Below, in pieces: positions 1 to 10,462 of a stretch of 64,000 nucleotides of DNA. Position 1 is the stretch's first letter. Each line of letters begins with the position of its first letter. A program made the translations under genes and the position numbers. The DNA is from Scedosporium boydii. Its lineage: Eukaryota; Ascomycota; Sordariomycetes; Microascales; Microascaceae. The notes beneath the pieces are model-generated. The model searched no databases and had not been told where the DNA came from. It saw only the letters and a program-made list of their open reading frames with translations. The stretch spans positions 28,352-92,351 of the forward strand of contig NJFT01000163.1 of the NCBI GenBank assembly GCA_002221725.1. The letters are read 5' to 3'.

Positions 1-2
1 GT

Positions 3-1220
3 GGTGAAGACTTCGATATCCACCTCGTTCGTCACCTCGTCCAGCAGTTCAAGAAGGAGTCCGGCATTGATCTGTCCAACGACCGCATGGCCATCCAGCG
101 TATCCGTGAGGCCGCCGAGCGTGCCAAGATTGCCCTCTCCTCCTCTTCCCAGACCGACATCAACCTTCCCTTCCTTACTGCCGATGCCTCCGGACCTAAG
201 CACTTCAGCACCAAGTTCACTCGCTCTCAGCTCGAGAAGCTCGTTGACCCCTTGATCAACAAGACCATCGAGCCCGTCCGCAAGGCCCTCAAGGATGCTG
301 GCCTCCAGGCCAAGGACATCCAGGAGGTCATTCTTGTTGGTGGTATGACCCGTATGCCCAAGGTCTCTGAGACTGTCAAGTCTATCTTCGGCCGTGACCC
401 CGCGAAGTCCGTCAACCCTGATGAGGCTGTTGCCATGGGTGCCGCCGTCCAGGGTGCCGTCCTTTCCGGCCAGGTCAACGATCTTCTCCTCCTCGATGTC
501 ACTCCCCTCTCTCTTGGTATCGAGACGCTCGGTGGTGTCTTCACCCGTCTGATCAACCGCAACACCACCATCCCCACCAAGAAGTCCCAGGTCTTCTCCA
601 CTGCCGCCGACTTCCAGACCGCCGTCGAGATCAAGGTCTTCCAGGGTGAGCGTGAGCTCGTCAAGGACAACAAGATGCTCGGAAACTTCCAGCTCGTTGG
701 CATTCCTCCCGCGCACCGTGGTGTTCCTCAAATCGAGGTCACCTTCGACATTGACGCCGACTCCATTGTCCACGTCCACGCCAAGGATAAGTCCACTAAC
801 AAGGACCAGTCCATCACCATTGCTTCCGGCTCTGGTCTCTCCGACTCTGAGATCGAGCGCATGGTTGAGGAATCCGAGAAGTTCGCTGAGCAGGACAAGG
901 AGCGCAAGGCCGCCATTGAGGCTGCCAACAAGGCCGACAGCGTTCTTAACGATACCGAGAAGGCCCTCAACGAGTACGCTGACAAGCTTGACAAGGCCGA
1001 GGCTGACACCATCCGTGAGAAGATTGCCGGCCTCCGTGAGTTCGTCTCCAAGAGTCAGGCTGGTGAGGGTACCGCTACCGCCGCCGAGCTCAAGGAGAAG
1101 ACCGACGAGCTCCAGGTTGCCAGCTTGAACCTCTTCGACAAGATGCACAAGGCTAGGGCCGAGGGCCAGCAGCAGAGCTCCGAGCAGTCCTCCACCGAGG
1201 GTGAGAACAAGTCCTCTTAA
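3..1220 (+). CDS. ssc1: Mitochondrial Hsp70 chaperone, 3' part
   Basis: The reading frame is open from the first complete codon of the window (position 3), so the start and most of the ATPase domain lie upstream. The visible 405 residues begin at the conserved GGEDFD of the ATPase domain. They contain the late ATPase motif [10 protein letters not shown] and [11 protein letters not shown], then the linker [19 protein letters not shown], the beta-sandwich peptide-binding domain and the helical lid. The protein ends in a Q/S/E-rich tail ([19 protein letters not shown]) and has no EEVD or HDEL, which excludes cytosolic and ER Hsp70. Sequence such as [22 protein letters not shown] is typical of DnaK/mitochondrial Hsp70. 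Known role of the family: ATP-driven import motor (with Tim44) and folding in the matrix. There is no intron in the visible part and codon use is strongly biased to C-ending codons, as in highly expressed fungal genes. The assignment to SSC1 rather than another matrix Hsp70 is by similarity only. Confidence 0.93.
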   Translation, partial: GEDFDIHLVRHLVQQFKKESGIDLSNDRMAIQRIREAAERAKIALSSSSQTDINLPFLTADASGPKHFSTKFTRSQLEKLVDPLINKTIEPVRKALKDAGLQAKDIQEVILVGGMTRMPKVSETVKSIFGRDPAKSVNPDEAVAMGAAVQGAVLSGQVNDLLLLDVTPLSLGIETLGGVFTRLINRNTTIPTKKSQVFSTAADFQTAVEIKVFQGERELVKDNKMLGNFQLVGIPPAHRGVPQIEVTFDIDADSIVHVHAKDKSTNKDQSITIASGSGLSDSEIERMVEESEKFAEQDKERKAAIEAANKADSVLNDTEKALNEYADKLDKAEADTIREKIAGLREFVSKSQAGEGTATAAELKEKTDELQVASLNLFDKMHKARAEGQQQSSEQSSTEGENKSS

Positions 1221-1866
1221 GTGAGTTGACTTGGGTGTTTTATCACCATTGTATCTTGTACAACCACCAACAACCAAAAAAGAAAAAACCACATGAAAAT
1301 TTGTCATAATATCACGGGGGAAAGCACTCGATAGATTTTTTTTTTCCACTTTTTTTTTCTGTTCTTTTTTGTTACACCACCCATTGTTCCAGTATCCGGA
1401 CTGTACTCATATTTGCGCGTTGCCGGCCTGGCCACATCTCATCTGTTGTTACACTGGCACTACCAGGTATTGTATTATCTGATGAGATGTTGGCCTTGCG
1501 GCGGGTTTGGCAGTATTGGCGTTGGGGCATCAAAAACCTTGTCATCCCTAGATGTCTCGGGGGAGGGATATCCAATTTACGATAAGTGGCATGGGAGAGG
1601 ACTAAACGCTCTTGTACATAAGACACGGTCATCTTGACGAAAAACAAATAATAAGAAATCGCCACTCAAAATAAATGAGGCATATTTTTTTCTTTTCCGT
1701 CCTTGGGGCTCGCTTCATGGCTTCTGTGACACTTGTTATCTTTTTTGCTTCAACTCCTTGAACATCACGACACCTCGATATTTCTTAGCATTATGGGTTA
1801 TCCCATGCACTCCATGCCTGCCAACTTTTCATAAAAAATGCGTTTCTTAGGTAGAAGTCTAACACA
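1221..1866. other. Convergent 3' intergenic region
   Basis: This stretch lies between the stop of the mitochondrial Hsp70 gene and the stop of SRP68, which converge. It holds the two 3' untranslated regions. T-rich tracts near 1338-1370 and A-rich runs near 1275-1290 and 1640-1675 fit cleavage and polyadenylation regions. I see no gene in it. Confidence 0.6.
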
Positions 1867-3840
1867 TTACCTTCCAAATCCGAACCATCCCCTCTTCTGT
1901 GGCGCCGGAGCAGGCTTCGTAGCCTCACCCTTCTCCTCTTCCTCATCCTTCTTCTCAACCTCTTCAGCGCGCCTACCAGGATAATCGATATAATTCCACG
2001 CCACATCAAGGAAAATAGGCTTCCCAGGAATAAGCGGCAACTTAGGTGGCCACTCAACAAGGTTCTCGAGATCGACGCCCTCGGCGGGCCACTCCTGCAG
2101 ACGGTCGATCAAGGGCACAGAAGGATGGACCCTGGACTTCGGGGGGTTCTCCTCGAGCTTCTTCTCGATGTGGACGAGGGCGCGGAAGCGCTGGACTTGG
2201 TCGTCGAGGAGGGATTCGAGGAAGGAGAGGTCCGTAAGGGAGACTTGGATGTTGAGGGGGGAGTTTGGGGTCGTCGGGGAGGTGAGAATGGGCGTAGAGG
2301 TTTTCACGAGGGTGTGGGCGTGGGCGAGGAGAGCGAGGGCGTTGCGTCTGTTGCCGGTTAGGGCGTGGGAGCGGGCAATGGAGAGGGCTCTTTGGCTGCT
2401 GTTAGTATGTGGGATCAGAATAAAGAGGCAGTCAATATCCTTACTTGAGTGCGGTAAAGTATCTTTCGGTTGCGTCCAGCCGCTGTGTTAGTTCCTCATC
2501 GGCAGGTACACCAGGGAGAGCTTTCGCTTCCTCTAGATTCTGAAGAGCACCATCGTAGAGAGCAACTCTTTCCTTTAACTTGTTGAGTTTCTGCTTCAGC
2601 TTCATCTCTCTAGGCTTGTTCTCGTCCTTAGCCTTAGCCCTCTTCTTCAATTCCCTCTTCGATAACTCGGCATAATCCTCAAGCGCGCCATCGTGGGGTC
2701 CGGTTAGAACACGGTTGCGCCCTATTCTCCAGCTTATCATCTCAAAGTTGACCGCTGTACGCGTAATCTGCAGACTCTGCATGCGAGGGTCCGTCTGCAG
2801 AACGTTCTCGCCTCTCAGCTCATCCAACGCCTGTTTCGTCGCGTCAACGGCATCCTGGGTAGCCGTAAGAATGTCATCGTATGCGCCGGCTAGTTCTTTA
2901 GGGACTATAGATTCCGCAGAAGCCACCTTACTCGTGAGGGCCTCCTTTGCCGCCAGAGTAGCTTTCCAGGCGAGCGCAATCGCGGCGTCCTCGATGCGTA
3001 CTTCTCTCGACCGCCACGCCAGCGTCTTGGGCACATCCTCCACGCCAGCTTCCTGCTTGGACTCCGCGTCCTCTTGCCTCAACACGGACGGATCCCGTTC
3101 GTTAATCTCATTCACGAGGAATGAGTTGGACGTCGGGAAGGCTTTTCGAGCGATGATATGGACCGGCACGGTTCGCGGCGTCTTGAGCTGATAGGCGGCG
3201 AATTGGATCGAGGGATCGATGATTTCGGAGAGGAGATCCTTGTACGTCTCGCCGTCGGCGGAAGACGTCTTCAGCGCGCTGTAGATGGCATGGGAAACAG
3301 AGTAGTTCTTTAAGCACTTCTCCCAGCTCTGCTTCTCGAAGTTGGCCGCTCCGCGCATCATGCCTGCGTAGGCGAAGGCCTCGAGGATATCCGTCGAGTT
3401 TGCTCCGGAGTCTTCAGAGTCGGAGAGGATTGAGACGAGGTGCTCGGCCGTGTGCGCCGCCTTTTCAATTCGGGAGATAATGTGGGATCTCGTCCGGCCG
3501 GCGATTCCCTTGGCGTCGGCCATGTGGGCGGTCCTCATACTCATGGCATGGGCCCAGGCTCGCTCGCTGGTAAGAAGCAGAAGACGCACATATCTAGATT
3601 TTCACCCTTCTTAGTGCCAAGCTCGAGGGAAGGGTGTTGAGTTGATGGGACGTACTCGGGGTTCTCCCTGATTTGCTCAGCTGTCACCTCGTCTTTCTTC
3701 AGGTACTTTCCGCGGTTCCTGGTTGCGATGCCTAGCTTTTTCCGGGACTTTAAGAGCCGGCGAGAAAGTTGGCCTCTGTATACTGCATTGTCGCCGAAGG
3801 CCTGGGCTCGGCCGGATACCACAAACTTTGTGATATCCAT
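1867..3840 (-). CDS. srp68: Signal recognition particle subunit SRP68
   Basis: Three exons on the minus strand, 3840-3656, 3593-2445 and 2395-1867, give 620 residues. SRP68 binds 7SL RNA and SRP72 in the SRP that targets nascent chains to the ER. The start MDITKFVVSGRAQAFG and the following RGQLSRRLLKSRKKLG...RGKYLKK are the basic N-terminal RNA-binding region of the family. ENPEYVRLLLLTSERAWAHAM spans the first junction. The rest is helical (TPR-like), and the C-terminus is acidic then ends in GWFGFGR. Intron 1 (3655-3594, 62 nt) has donor GTACGT. Intron 2 (2444-2396) has donor GTAAGG and a perfect TACTAAC branch site (2407-2401) just before a CAGCAG acceptor. An in-frame upstream start at 3906 would add 22 residues, but the conserved N-terminus starts at 3840. 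It shares a divergent promoter with the PPR gene. Confidence 0.93.
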
Positions 3841-4547
3841 GTTTGGGGGGGGGTTAATATCGTGGAGGAGTGCTAAAGCGCAGTGCTCGAGAAAGCTGCC
3901 ATCCACTATTCAATTGTTCTTCAGGCGGGGCGGTTTCTTTGTCGTGGGGTAGGCTGGACGGATTAACGCATTACACTTGATATTGGAATGGAGTTAGGGT
4001 ATGTATGTTTTATGCAATTAAGGGCCGTATTAGAAATACAGAGGTCCGCGGACGGTGGACCGAGATATGGTCTGATCTCTCGGGAAAACCTCATAAGCTC
4101 TATGCTGGCTGTGATTGGCTGATATCCTAGTCTTCAGACCTTTTGATCTGCGAACCTGGAAAAGAAATCGCCTTGCAGGACCTTGCGAAAGACTTCAACG
4201 GTGAAATTTCCACGGGCGAAGCCGACACAACGAATTCCTCGCCCAACGATTGCAGAACACTGCTTCTGTTCTAATATCTACCCTTGAACCATATATATCT
4301 TCTTGGGAATACGTTAATGGGCCCGCCGAAGGGATTGGATTAATTTGCCTAGTGCCACGCCACGCCACACCACACCACACCACCTGCGAAACTCTTCCCA
4401 CGACCGAGTCCGACTTGGAATTTTCCCGCCCTGACGAGTCGACGATACCCTCCCCGACCTCACAGGGATGACGATTGAATACTCCGACTCGATATAGTAT
4501 CTACTGAGCACTTCGGAGCTCTCAGTCTCCACCCCAACCCAGCCCCA
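3841..4547. promoter_or_regulatory. Divergent promoter region between SRP68 and the PPR gene
   Basis: A 707-nt spacer separates two divergent starts. It must hold both promoters and 5' leaders. It includes a 30-bp array of 5-bp units (4354-4383) inside the probable leader of the PPR gene. I see no consensus TATA box close to either start and no conserved open reading frame. Confidence 0.6.
4354..4383. repeat. 5-bp tandem repeat, GCCAC x3 then ACCAC x3
   Basis: Six consecutive 5-bp units can be read directly: three GCCAC followed by three ACCAC. They sit about 165-195 bp upstream of the PPR gene start. A second locus with four ACGCC units, the same 5-bp period in a different phase, lies at 58783-58802. 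Confidence 0.9.
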
Positions 4548-7500
4548 ATGCTGGAGAGGACAGCTTCTTCCCTCGAGCAATGCGCCCTGCACAGAATCCT
4601 CGCCACACCCACCAGATCCGCATACTCCGTTCGGAAGCTGTCCCCTACCTTCTGGAGGCATGGTGCGGCGGCGTTAGAGACCTCTGTGGCCTGGGCTGCC
4701 CTGCTCAGGAGCAGAGCTCGAGCGCTGACCGGCCCAACCCGCGTCCCCCGCGCAATCAACCCGTCGTCGAATGGTTATGATGCGCTCGAGGCATTGTACG
4801 CTTCTGGCGCCGGGGCTCTCTCGACCATAAGAAGAGCTTCTGCTTCTTTGGTCGACGTCCACGATCGATGGCTATACTCTCCGCCTTTCCTACAGACGAG
4901 ATCGATTTCTTCCTCCGCTCCTCACCGATTCCTTGATCTTCCCCAGCCCTCGGTATCCCATGCTCCAAATAATGCCCACTTTACTTCCGCAAGAATTCCG
5001 GACGCGAGTCCCATCCTTAGTTTTAGCCAGATCGAGCCTCCGAGTGCTCGTCGGGAAGGAGAAAAAAGAGAAATAGCCAGTTCCAGCGCTGCCACCGATT
5101 ATCCTACCGACGATCACCATGGTGTCCTTGCCCTAGAGCACATGCGGCATCTGATGTCTGAAGTGGATAGGAAGCAGACGCACGAAGTGTGGGAGTTGTA
5201 CAGCCACCTCCCTTCCAGCACTCAAGATGAAGTTCGTGTCGATGTACTACTCTATATCGGTCGATGGGCCAACAGCAAGATTGAGGCGGAGCGTTGCCTG
5301 TCCCTCGTCACGCAACAAGACCGCGATTCTCTTGACGGCGAACTTGCCTTGATTGCTGTTCTGTCTTGTTTGAAGCTCGGCCTACACAAAGAAGCTCTTG
5401 ATTACTTCAAGACTAATTTGACCAAGCGTCCATCAACGACGATTTTTAAGGAGATAATATTCACGAGTTTCAAGACGATGTCGGCGTCTCTGCTGTGGGA
5501 TGCGTGGCAGCTCTGGTCTGTCCACCACCGTTCAGGGTCGGCGCTGCCGTCTTTGCAAAGGTTAAGATTTCTCCCTCATCTTGGCAAAGCAGTCCTGGAC
5601 TTCTCGGCGCACTTGGATGCTCAGCGCAGGGCTTTATCGGAATCTAAGCCCATTGATGGGAAGGGGGGGAGTGTGGCGCAATCCCAACAAACCAAACTCA
5701 TCGACAGTCTTGACAGTCTTGACAGCGTGCTAAGGGACGTCGCGGAGATGGCGCTCTTTCAGCCGTGCAAGCCCAGCCAGGCCAGGCGCCTGCTTCGTCT
5801 GCTCGATCGGCCTGAGCTGTATGCTGAGTACATTATCGACGCGTTCCAGCGGCGGGAAACTACGCATCTTCCAGTAATATTCCAGGCGTACAAGCGTCAC
5901 CCGCGGACAAAGATGGACCCTCGGGTTTTGGGTGTAATGTTCGAGGTTTTCTACCCATACGATAGGCGTCGCTTGCTACGCCTGCATAAGGATTTTTGTC
6001 GCATGTACTATGGCGACGGCAACCAGGCGCCCTCTGAAGACACCACCGCGATTCAGAATTGGTGGTCGAGCTACGGGGTGCGGGGCGCTTTGTTCAACCA
6101 AACGCAAGATCCGCTGTCCTATGAGCCCTACATCGAGGTGTTCAAGACACACGGTGACGAGGAGATGGCTCAGTTTGCTCTCAACGATGTGGTGGAGAGG
6201 CTTGGTGTCCAGCCCGGGGACCTTGAGTGGCATCGTCAACTTAAGCAGTACTGTCTCACCGGAGACTACAGAGGGGCCATAAATGATTGGACAAGTCGCA
6301 ATGGCGAAGTCAGACCAGATATCCACACCCTTGCAACCATCATGGCTCTCTCTGCGGATAGCGGCGACCTAAGTTTCACCCTCGAGATGTTTGAGAAGGC
6401 GAAAAAATGGCGTCTGCATCGGACACCGCGCATCATCATACCTGTCATCCAAGCCTTTGGCAACAATGGGCTTCTTAAGCAGGCTACCAACCTCTGCACG
6501 TGGGCCATGGACAGTGGCATCCGCAGCCCTGAACTCTTCAACACCATGCTAGCTATTTTCGCCTCGCACCACCGGCTCCACGAGTCGCATCGTCTGATGA
6601 ACTCCATGGCTCAGCATGGAATTCCGTGGGATGAGCGGACGTTCCTGCAGCTGACCCAGGCACTTGGGCGTTGCAAGCAGGTGGACAAGGCCTATGAACT
6701 TCTCAGGCAGGCGTTGCGGTTGCAATTCTGGAGAGTTACTACGGAACACTTCGAAGCGGTGATGGCTGGTGCCCTCAAGACTGGTCAACACAATTTGGTT
6801 CACAGCCTTGGCAAGCGGATGAAGGAGGAGGGATTACCCATGTCACTGAATGCCATGACGCTGTTGACCAAGTCGGCTCATCGGTGGGCTATCGCCGCTA
6901 AAAAGAATCCAAACATGCCTCCACTTCCTGACGCACTCCCGACCGGGAGGGACCTTGTCGAGTATTACCGAAAGAGTGTGACGAGATCCCAAGCCGGCGG
7001 CGCACAGCCGGCTGAGATAAACGATGATTCATCATCTTCAGCGAACGTTGGCCTCGACAAGCCCGAGTCGACACTGGCTCTAAAGCGAATCGCCTATACG
7101 CTCGCCCAGATGGGAGATGATGGATTGATCGCCGAGGTGACATCCATCTACCAGCAGCGCGCACCCCACCAATGCTCGGAACGGGATCTCCCAGACGGGA
7201 TGCTCACGGCCATGATGATCACGGCCTTCTCGCGAAGCCAGAACCGCAGGGTCAAGCACCTGTGGAGCATCCTCTGGGAGCGCAACCTCCAGCTCAGCCT
7301 GACGACGGCGGACGAGGCCAAGGAAACGGCCAGGTCCCCACGTCCCAAGATCCCCGTCAAGCTGCAGTATAACCTCGACGAAGGGTTCAAGACGATGCAG
7401 GAGGTCCTGACGCGGGAGGGTGACGCCGACGGCCTGCTCGAGCTCCTCCACGAGGTCACCTCGGCCGGGTTCCACCTGGGCCGGCGGAACTGGAACCATA

Positions 7501-8420
7501 CCATCCAGGCATTGGCGAGCATGGGGAAGGTTATGGAGGCGTTTACGTATTGCGAGCAGATGCTGATGCCGAATTGGATGGGGTGGAGGCATATGCGTAA
7601 GCTCAAGATTCACACGATGCGTCGCAACGTGAGCCAGATTCACATTCGCAAGTATCAGAAGCCTGAGGGTCAGCAGTCTCAGGAGCATCAGCCTCAGGAT
7701 CAGCATAGTGCTACTTCTTCTTCTCGGGCGCGGATGCCTCCTCCTCCCACGGCGCAATCGACGGCCGGCGGACTGCTTCCCCAGCGCGACGACCCCCTCG
7801 CGTCTCCCCTCAAGGAAAGCAGACTCTCCTACACCACGACCACCACCACCCACAAACCCCAACGCCGCCGCCCAACTCCGCTCTCCGAAGAAGCCGAACA
7901 GCAATACCTCGCGGACCACGCCCAGGTCGCCCGCTTCCTCCGCCAAAAGTACAACGACCGCAAAACCCGCCGCTGGCAGCGCCGTCGCAAAGGCCGTGGC
8001 CGCTCCGTCACCCTCGCGCCGCAGCTCCTCAACCCAGGTCTCAACCCGCGCCACCTTCGCCCCAACGCCGACACGCTCAAGCTCCTCGCCCGCATCTACC
8101 TCGACGCGTGGTCTTCGCAGACGTCCGAGACGCTCCGCTTCGTCACGGCGTCGTGTCCGAGGACGGTTCATGCTATCATGACGTTGAAGCATTCGGATGA
8201 GGAGGAGGTGGGGGCTTGGTTTGGGGACAAGTATGCGTTTGGGAATGAGGTTGATGGCGTGGAGGAGGAGAAGGAGGGCGATGTCGGTGGAGAGGAGGGA
8301 GGGGCGAGGAGGACGAAGAAGAAGATAGTTGTCACGCCGGATTTGCAGGGGAAGATTAAGAATGTACTTGCTCTTTCGGGAGTGAGGAGGGCGGCGCGGA
8401 AGAGGGAGTCGAGGAGGTGA
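4548..8420 (+). CDS. Mitochondrial pentatricopeptide-repeat (PPR)-like protein
   Basis: One intronless frame of 1,290 residues. The N-terminus is rich in Arg, Ser and Ala and poor in acidic residues (MLERTASSLEQCALHRIL), which fits a mitochondrial targeting sequence. The middle is all-helical. Residues about 590-790 hold several degenerate 35-residue helix-turn-helix repeats, for example DIHTLATIMALSADSGDLSF, SPELFNTMLAIFASHHRLHE and DERTFLQLTQALGRCKQ, as in PPR proteins. A further repeat is near residue 985 (RNWNHTIQALASMGKVMEAF). The C-terminal third is low-complexity: Gln/His-rich, then Arg-rich (KTRRWQRRRKGRGRS), then an acidic Glu/Gly stretch and a basic end. Known role of fungal mitochondrial PPRs: gene-specific mRNA stability or translation. 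Neurospora CYA-5 (COX1 expression) is the family I think it most resembles, but that is recollection and not shown here. Several ATGs close behind the chosen one do not change the prediction. Confidence 0.82.
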   Translation: MLERTASSLEQCALHRILATPTRSAYSVRKLSPTFWRHGAAALETSVAWAALLRSRARALTGPTRVPRAINPSSNGYDALEALYASGAGALSTIRRASASLVDVHDRWLYSPPFLQTRSISSSAPHRFLDLPQPSVSHAPNNAHFTSARIPDASPILSFSQIEPPSARREGEKREIASSSAATDYPTDDHHGVLALEHMRHLMSEVDRKQTHEVWELYSHLPSSTQDEVRVDVLLYIGRWANSKIEAERCLSLVTQQDRDSLDGELALIAVLSCLKLGLHKEALDYFKTNLTKRPSTTIFKEIIFTSFKTMSASLLWDAWQLWSVHHRSGSALPSLQRLRFLPHLGKAVLDFSAHLDAQRRALSESKPIDGKGGSVAQSQQTKLIDSLDSLDSVLRDVAEMALFQPCKPSQARRLLRLLDRPELYAEYIIDAFQRRETTHLPVIFQAYKRHPRTKMDPRVLGVMFEVFYPYDRRRLLRLHKDFCRMYYGDGNQAPSEDTTAIQNWWSSYGVRGALFNQTQDPLSYEPYIEVFKTHGDEEMAQFALNDVVERLGVQPGDLEWHRQLKQYCLTGDYRGAINDWTSRNGEVRPDIHTLATIMALSADSGDLSFTLEMFEKAKKWRLHRTPRIIIPVIQAFGNNGLLKQATNLCTWAMDSGIRSPELFNTMLAIFASHHRLHESHRLMNSMAQHGIPWDERTFLQLTQALGRCKQVDKAYELLRQALRLQFWRVTTEHFEAVMAGALKTGQHNLVHSLGKRMKEEGLPMSLNAMTLLTKSAHRWAIAAKKNPNMPPLPDALPTGRDLVEYYRKSVTRSQAGGAQPAEINDDSSSSANVGLDKPESTLALKRIAYTLAQMGDDGLIAEVTSIYQQRAPHQCSERDLPDGMLTAMMITAFSRSQNRRVKHLWSILWERNLQLSLTTADEAKETARSPRPKIPVKLQYNLDEGFKTMQEVLTREGDADGLLELLHEVTSAGFHLGRRNWNHTIQALASMGKVMEAFTYCEQMLMPNWMGWRHMRKLKIHTMRRNVSQIHIRKYQKPEGQQSQEHQPQDQHSATSSSRARMPPPPTAQSTAGGLLPQRDDPLASPLKESRLSYTTTTTTHKPQRRRPTPLSEEAEQQYLADHAQVARFLRQKYNDRKTRRWQRRRKGRGRSVTLAPQLLNPGLNPRHLRPNADTLKLLARIYLDAWSSQTSETLRFVTASCPRTVHAIMTLKHSDEEEVGAWFGDKYAFGNEVDGVEEEKEGDVGGEEGGARRTKKKIVVTPDLQGKIKNVLALSGVRRAARKRESRR

Positions 8421-9311
8421 ATAAATCGGAGAGGGAGAAGTTTTCGTGTATGAAGAAATTATTTTTTATTTTATTTTTTTCTGTGTACCATCACGTTTTG
8501 TTTGATAAAAAGAAAACTGGATAGAAGGGGGATGTCATCATTATTTCGGTTGACGTGGTTTATTTTATTGACTCGTTCTTTTACATAGACTTCTAGAATG
8601 TACATTTTCATTCTCATCTCCTTTGACAACATTTAGGGTCTAGATTCAGGAAGTTCTTCCACACTCATGAGGTTGAAGTTGTGGAGTAGGCAGAAGATAG
8701 TTCAGAAGGCATCAGGCCTTGATGGGACAAAGCTGGGTGTTCCATGATGTAGCGGTTGGGACAGCTCGAGTCTACTCTTGGGGAGAGAATCTTGATCAAG
8801 GGCGCTCCTGGATGAACGAGGCGCTAGCTCTTCTGAAGGACATTACTTTGATGACCTTGTCTTTTGATCACGATAATCCTGAGGTCTCGAAACGAGATCC
8901 TCCCAAGTTTCAGGGCCTTGGCGAGAATGACTCTCGAACTTAATAAAATCATCGTCCTTGAAGCTGGGAATGGTGTCAACGGGGCCTGTGGACGTGAATC
9001 GAATCGCTGAGAATGAAGCATACCTTCGTATATCGAGGTAGTCTACACTTTATCATCACCGTCAAAGGAGGCAGATTGTAAGACGTTACACAAGGCTGAC
9101 TGACCCCTGAAGATCTCAGAGCCCTATTTGCATGCCGACATCTCGATACCTGATCAAATGTCTCAACCATCATCGACGATTCGTAGCATACCAGAATCAG
9201 AACGTCGTAAAAAAAAATCGAGGGAATCGGCGTTACGTGTCATTGATTCTATTTCTTTACCAGCCTCTCTCCCCTTCTTCAGTTGCGAACATCCACCATT
9301 CTTCGTGGGGC
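8421..9311. other. Intergenic, no gene seen
   Basis: This holds the 3' region of the PPR gene (A/T-rich run 8458-8500) and the upstream region of the uncertain gene at 9312. The open frames here are short, lack family features and contain no convincing splice-linked exons. An upstream exon of the 9312 gene could be hidden here; a CTTCTTCAG acceptor-like site ends near 9282. Confidence 0.45.
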
Positions 9312-10005
9312 ATGTGCCACCATCCAGCCGACACCGACCTCGGTCACAAACGCCAACTCCTCGAGAAGCACCTCGCCGCCTACCAAAAGATCCAAACATA
9401 CTACGACTCGGTATCGAAGCAGGCCGAACAAACGCGCCATGACTGGGCGAGGGAATGCCTCTCACCCGGGAGCCTTATGGGCCATACCAGCAAGGACATT
9501 TGTAAACTTTCTCCCCTCTCTCTCCCTGTCTCTCACGCCCCCAGGCGAACTAGCCCCCGAGTAATTAAAATCCGCCTGTTAAAATCTCAAATACGTTTCT
9601 ACACATTTATCATCATCATTATTATTCTTACTTCTCTTCTTTAATATAGGGCGAGATTTAAAGAAACAACGAGATGCCCTCGACGCCAAGATGGCGGGCA
9701 AGGACAAGGCCTTTGAGAGAGTCGAAACCGCCATTGCGCATACGCGGGCGGATATAGCAGCATTGACTCGTTACTTTGATCAATGCGAGGTGCTGGCCGA
9801 GCTGTAAGATTGAAGATGTGTGATCTCTATTTTTTCCTCTACGAGAATCCAGGCCTGGGGAAAAAAAGAAAAAAAAAAAAAGGAATGGAAAATGAAAAGA
9901 AACAAACTGATTCTTTGAGATTGTAGGCTTCCTCGCGAGATTGTACGGGAGATTGCCTTGTACGAATACTGCGATTATTTCCACGATCGGGGGGGAGTGA
10001 AGTGA
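9312..10005 (+). CDS. Putative small coiled-coil protein, three-exon model
   Basis: Not recognised. Exons 9312-9501, 9650-9803 and 9927-10005 join in frame to give 140 residues. Intron 1 has donor GTAAAC and acceptor ATATAG. Intron 2 has donor GTAAGA and acceptor TTGTAG. The product is charged and helical: GHKRQLLEKHLAAYQKIQTY in exon 1, RDLKKQRDALDAKMAGKDKA and RVETAIAHTRADIAALTRYF in exon 2, and LPREIVREIALYEYCDYFHD in exon 3. Heptad-like Leu/Ala spacing suggests a coiled coil. Coding-looking peptide across both junctions is the main support. The frame then meets TGA at 10003-10005, but protein-like sequence resumes further on (10080-10291). The gene may therefore be longer with more introns, or decayed. 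An alternative five-exon model ending at 10172 (159 residues) also stays in frame but needs exons of 16 and 27 nt. The 5' end is also uncertain. Confidence 0.4.
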
Positions 10006-10079
10006 CAGCTGAAGGCGTCTTTTGAGGATGGTGCTGTGACTCAAAGCAATGGATTTTAATTTGGATGCCTCTGGGTCAG

Positions 10080-10291
10080 GATCCGGACGACAGGGAGATT
10101 GATCAGTTGCTCACCAAAATCCGTAGCAACTTGAGGGAGATTGTTAGAATGATCGAGGAATACAGCGGGTGAAACTTGAAAGCGAGACTAATATAACAAC
10201 TTCGCTGTGGATCGTATCGAGACTGGACGCCCAGGCTGCTGGAACAACTCTAGGCAGCAGCTTGGGCCTTGTGGATCAATGTCGGTATCAT
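10080..10291 (+). pseudogene. Coding-like remnant downstream of the coiled-coil gene
   Basis: Two protein-like stretches lie directly behind the 9312-10005 model, in different frames. 10080-10172 reads DPDDREIDQLLTKIRSNLRE followed by IVRMIEEYSG and a stop, preceded by a plausible GGGTCAG acceptor. From 10169, another frame reads VKLESETNITTSLWIVSRLD and on to a double stop near 10292. They look like pieces of the same helical protein separated by stops or frameshifts, or by introns I cannot place. About 170 nt then remain before the next gene. It is either the 3' part of the upstream gene or a decayed copy. Confidence 0.3.
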
Positions 10292-10462
10292 TGATGAATT
10301 GTTGGACGAGAATTTTGCTTCTAACAAAGAACAACCAAAGCGATGAAGAAGACATCGACATTATTGAGAAGCGTAGACGCCAACGAGGCTCCAGCTTGTG
10401 TGCCATTTACAAACCTCCCCACGATTGCGCCTAGAGAAAAAAGCCGCCCTTAGTTTCCACCA

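Noticed and set aside
7080..8192. 370-codon open frame antisense to the PPR gene
   Set aside because: It mirrors GC-rich, low-complexity codons of the sense gene and has no domain features; antisense frames of this kind follow from codon bias.
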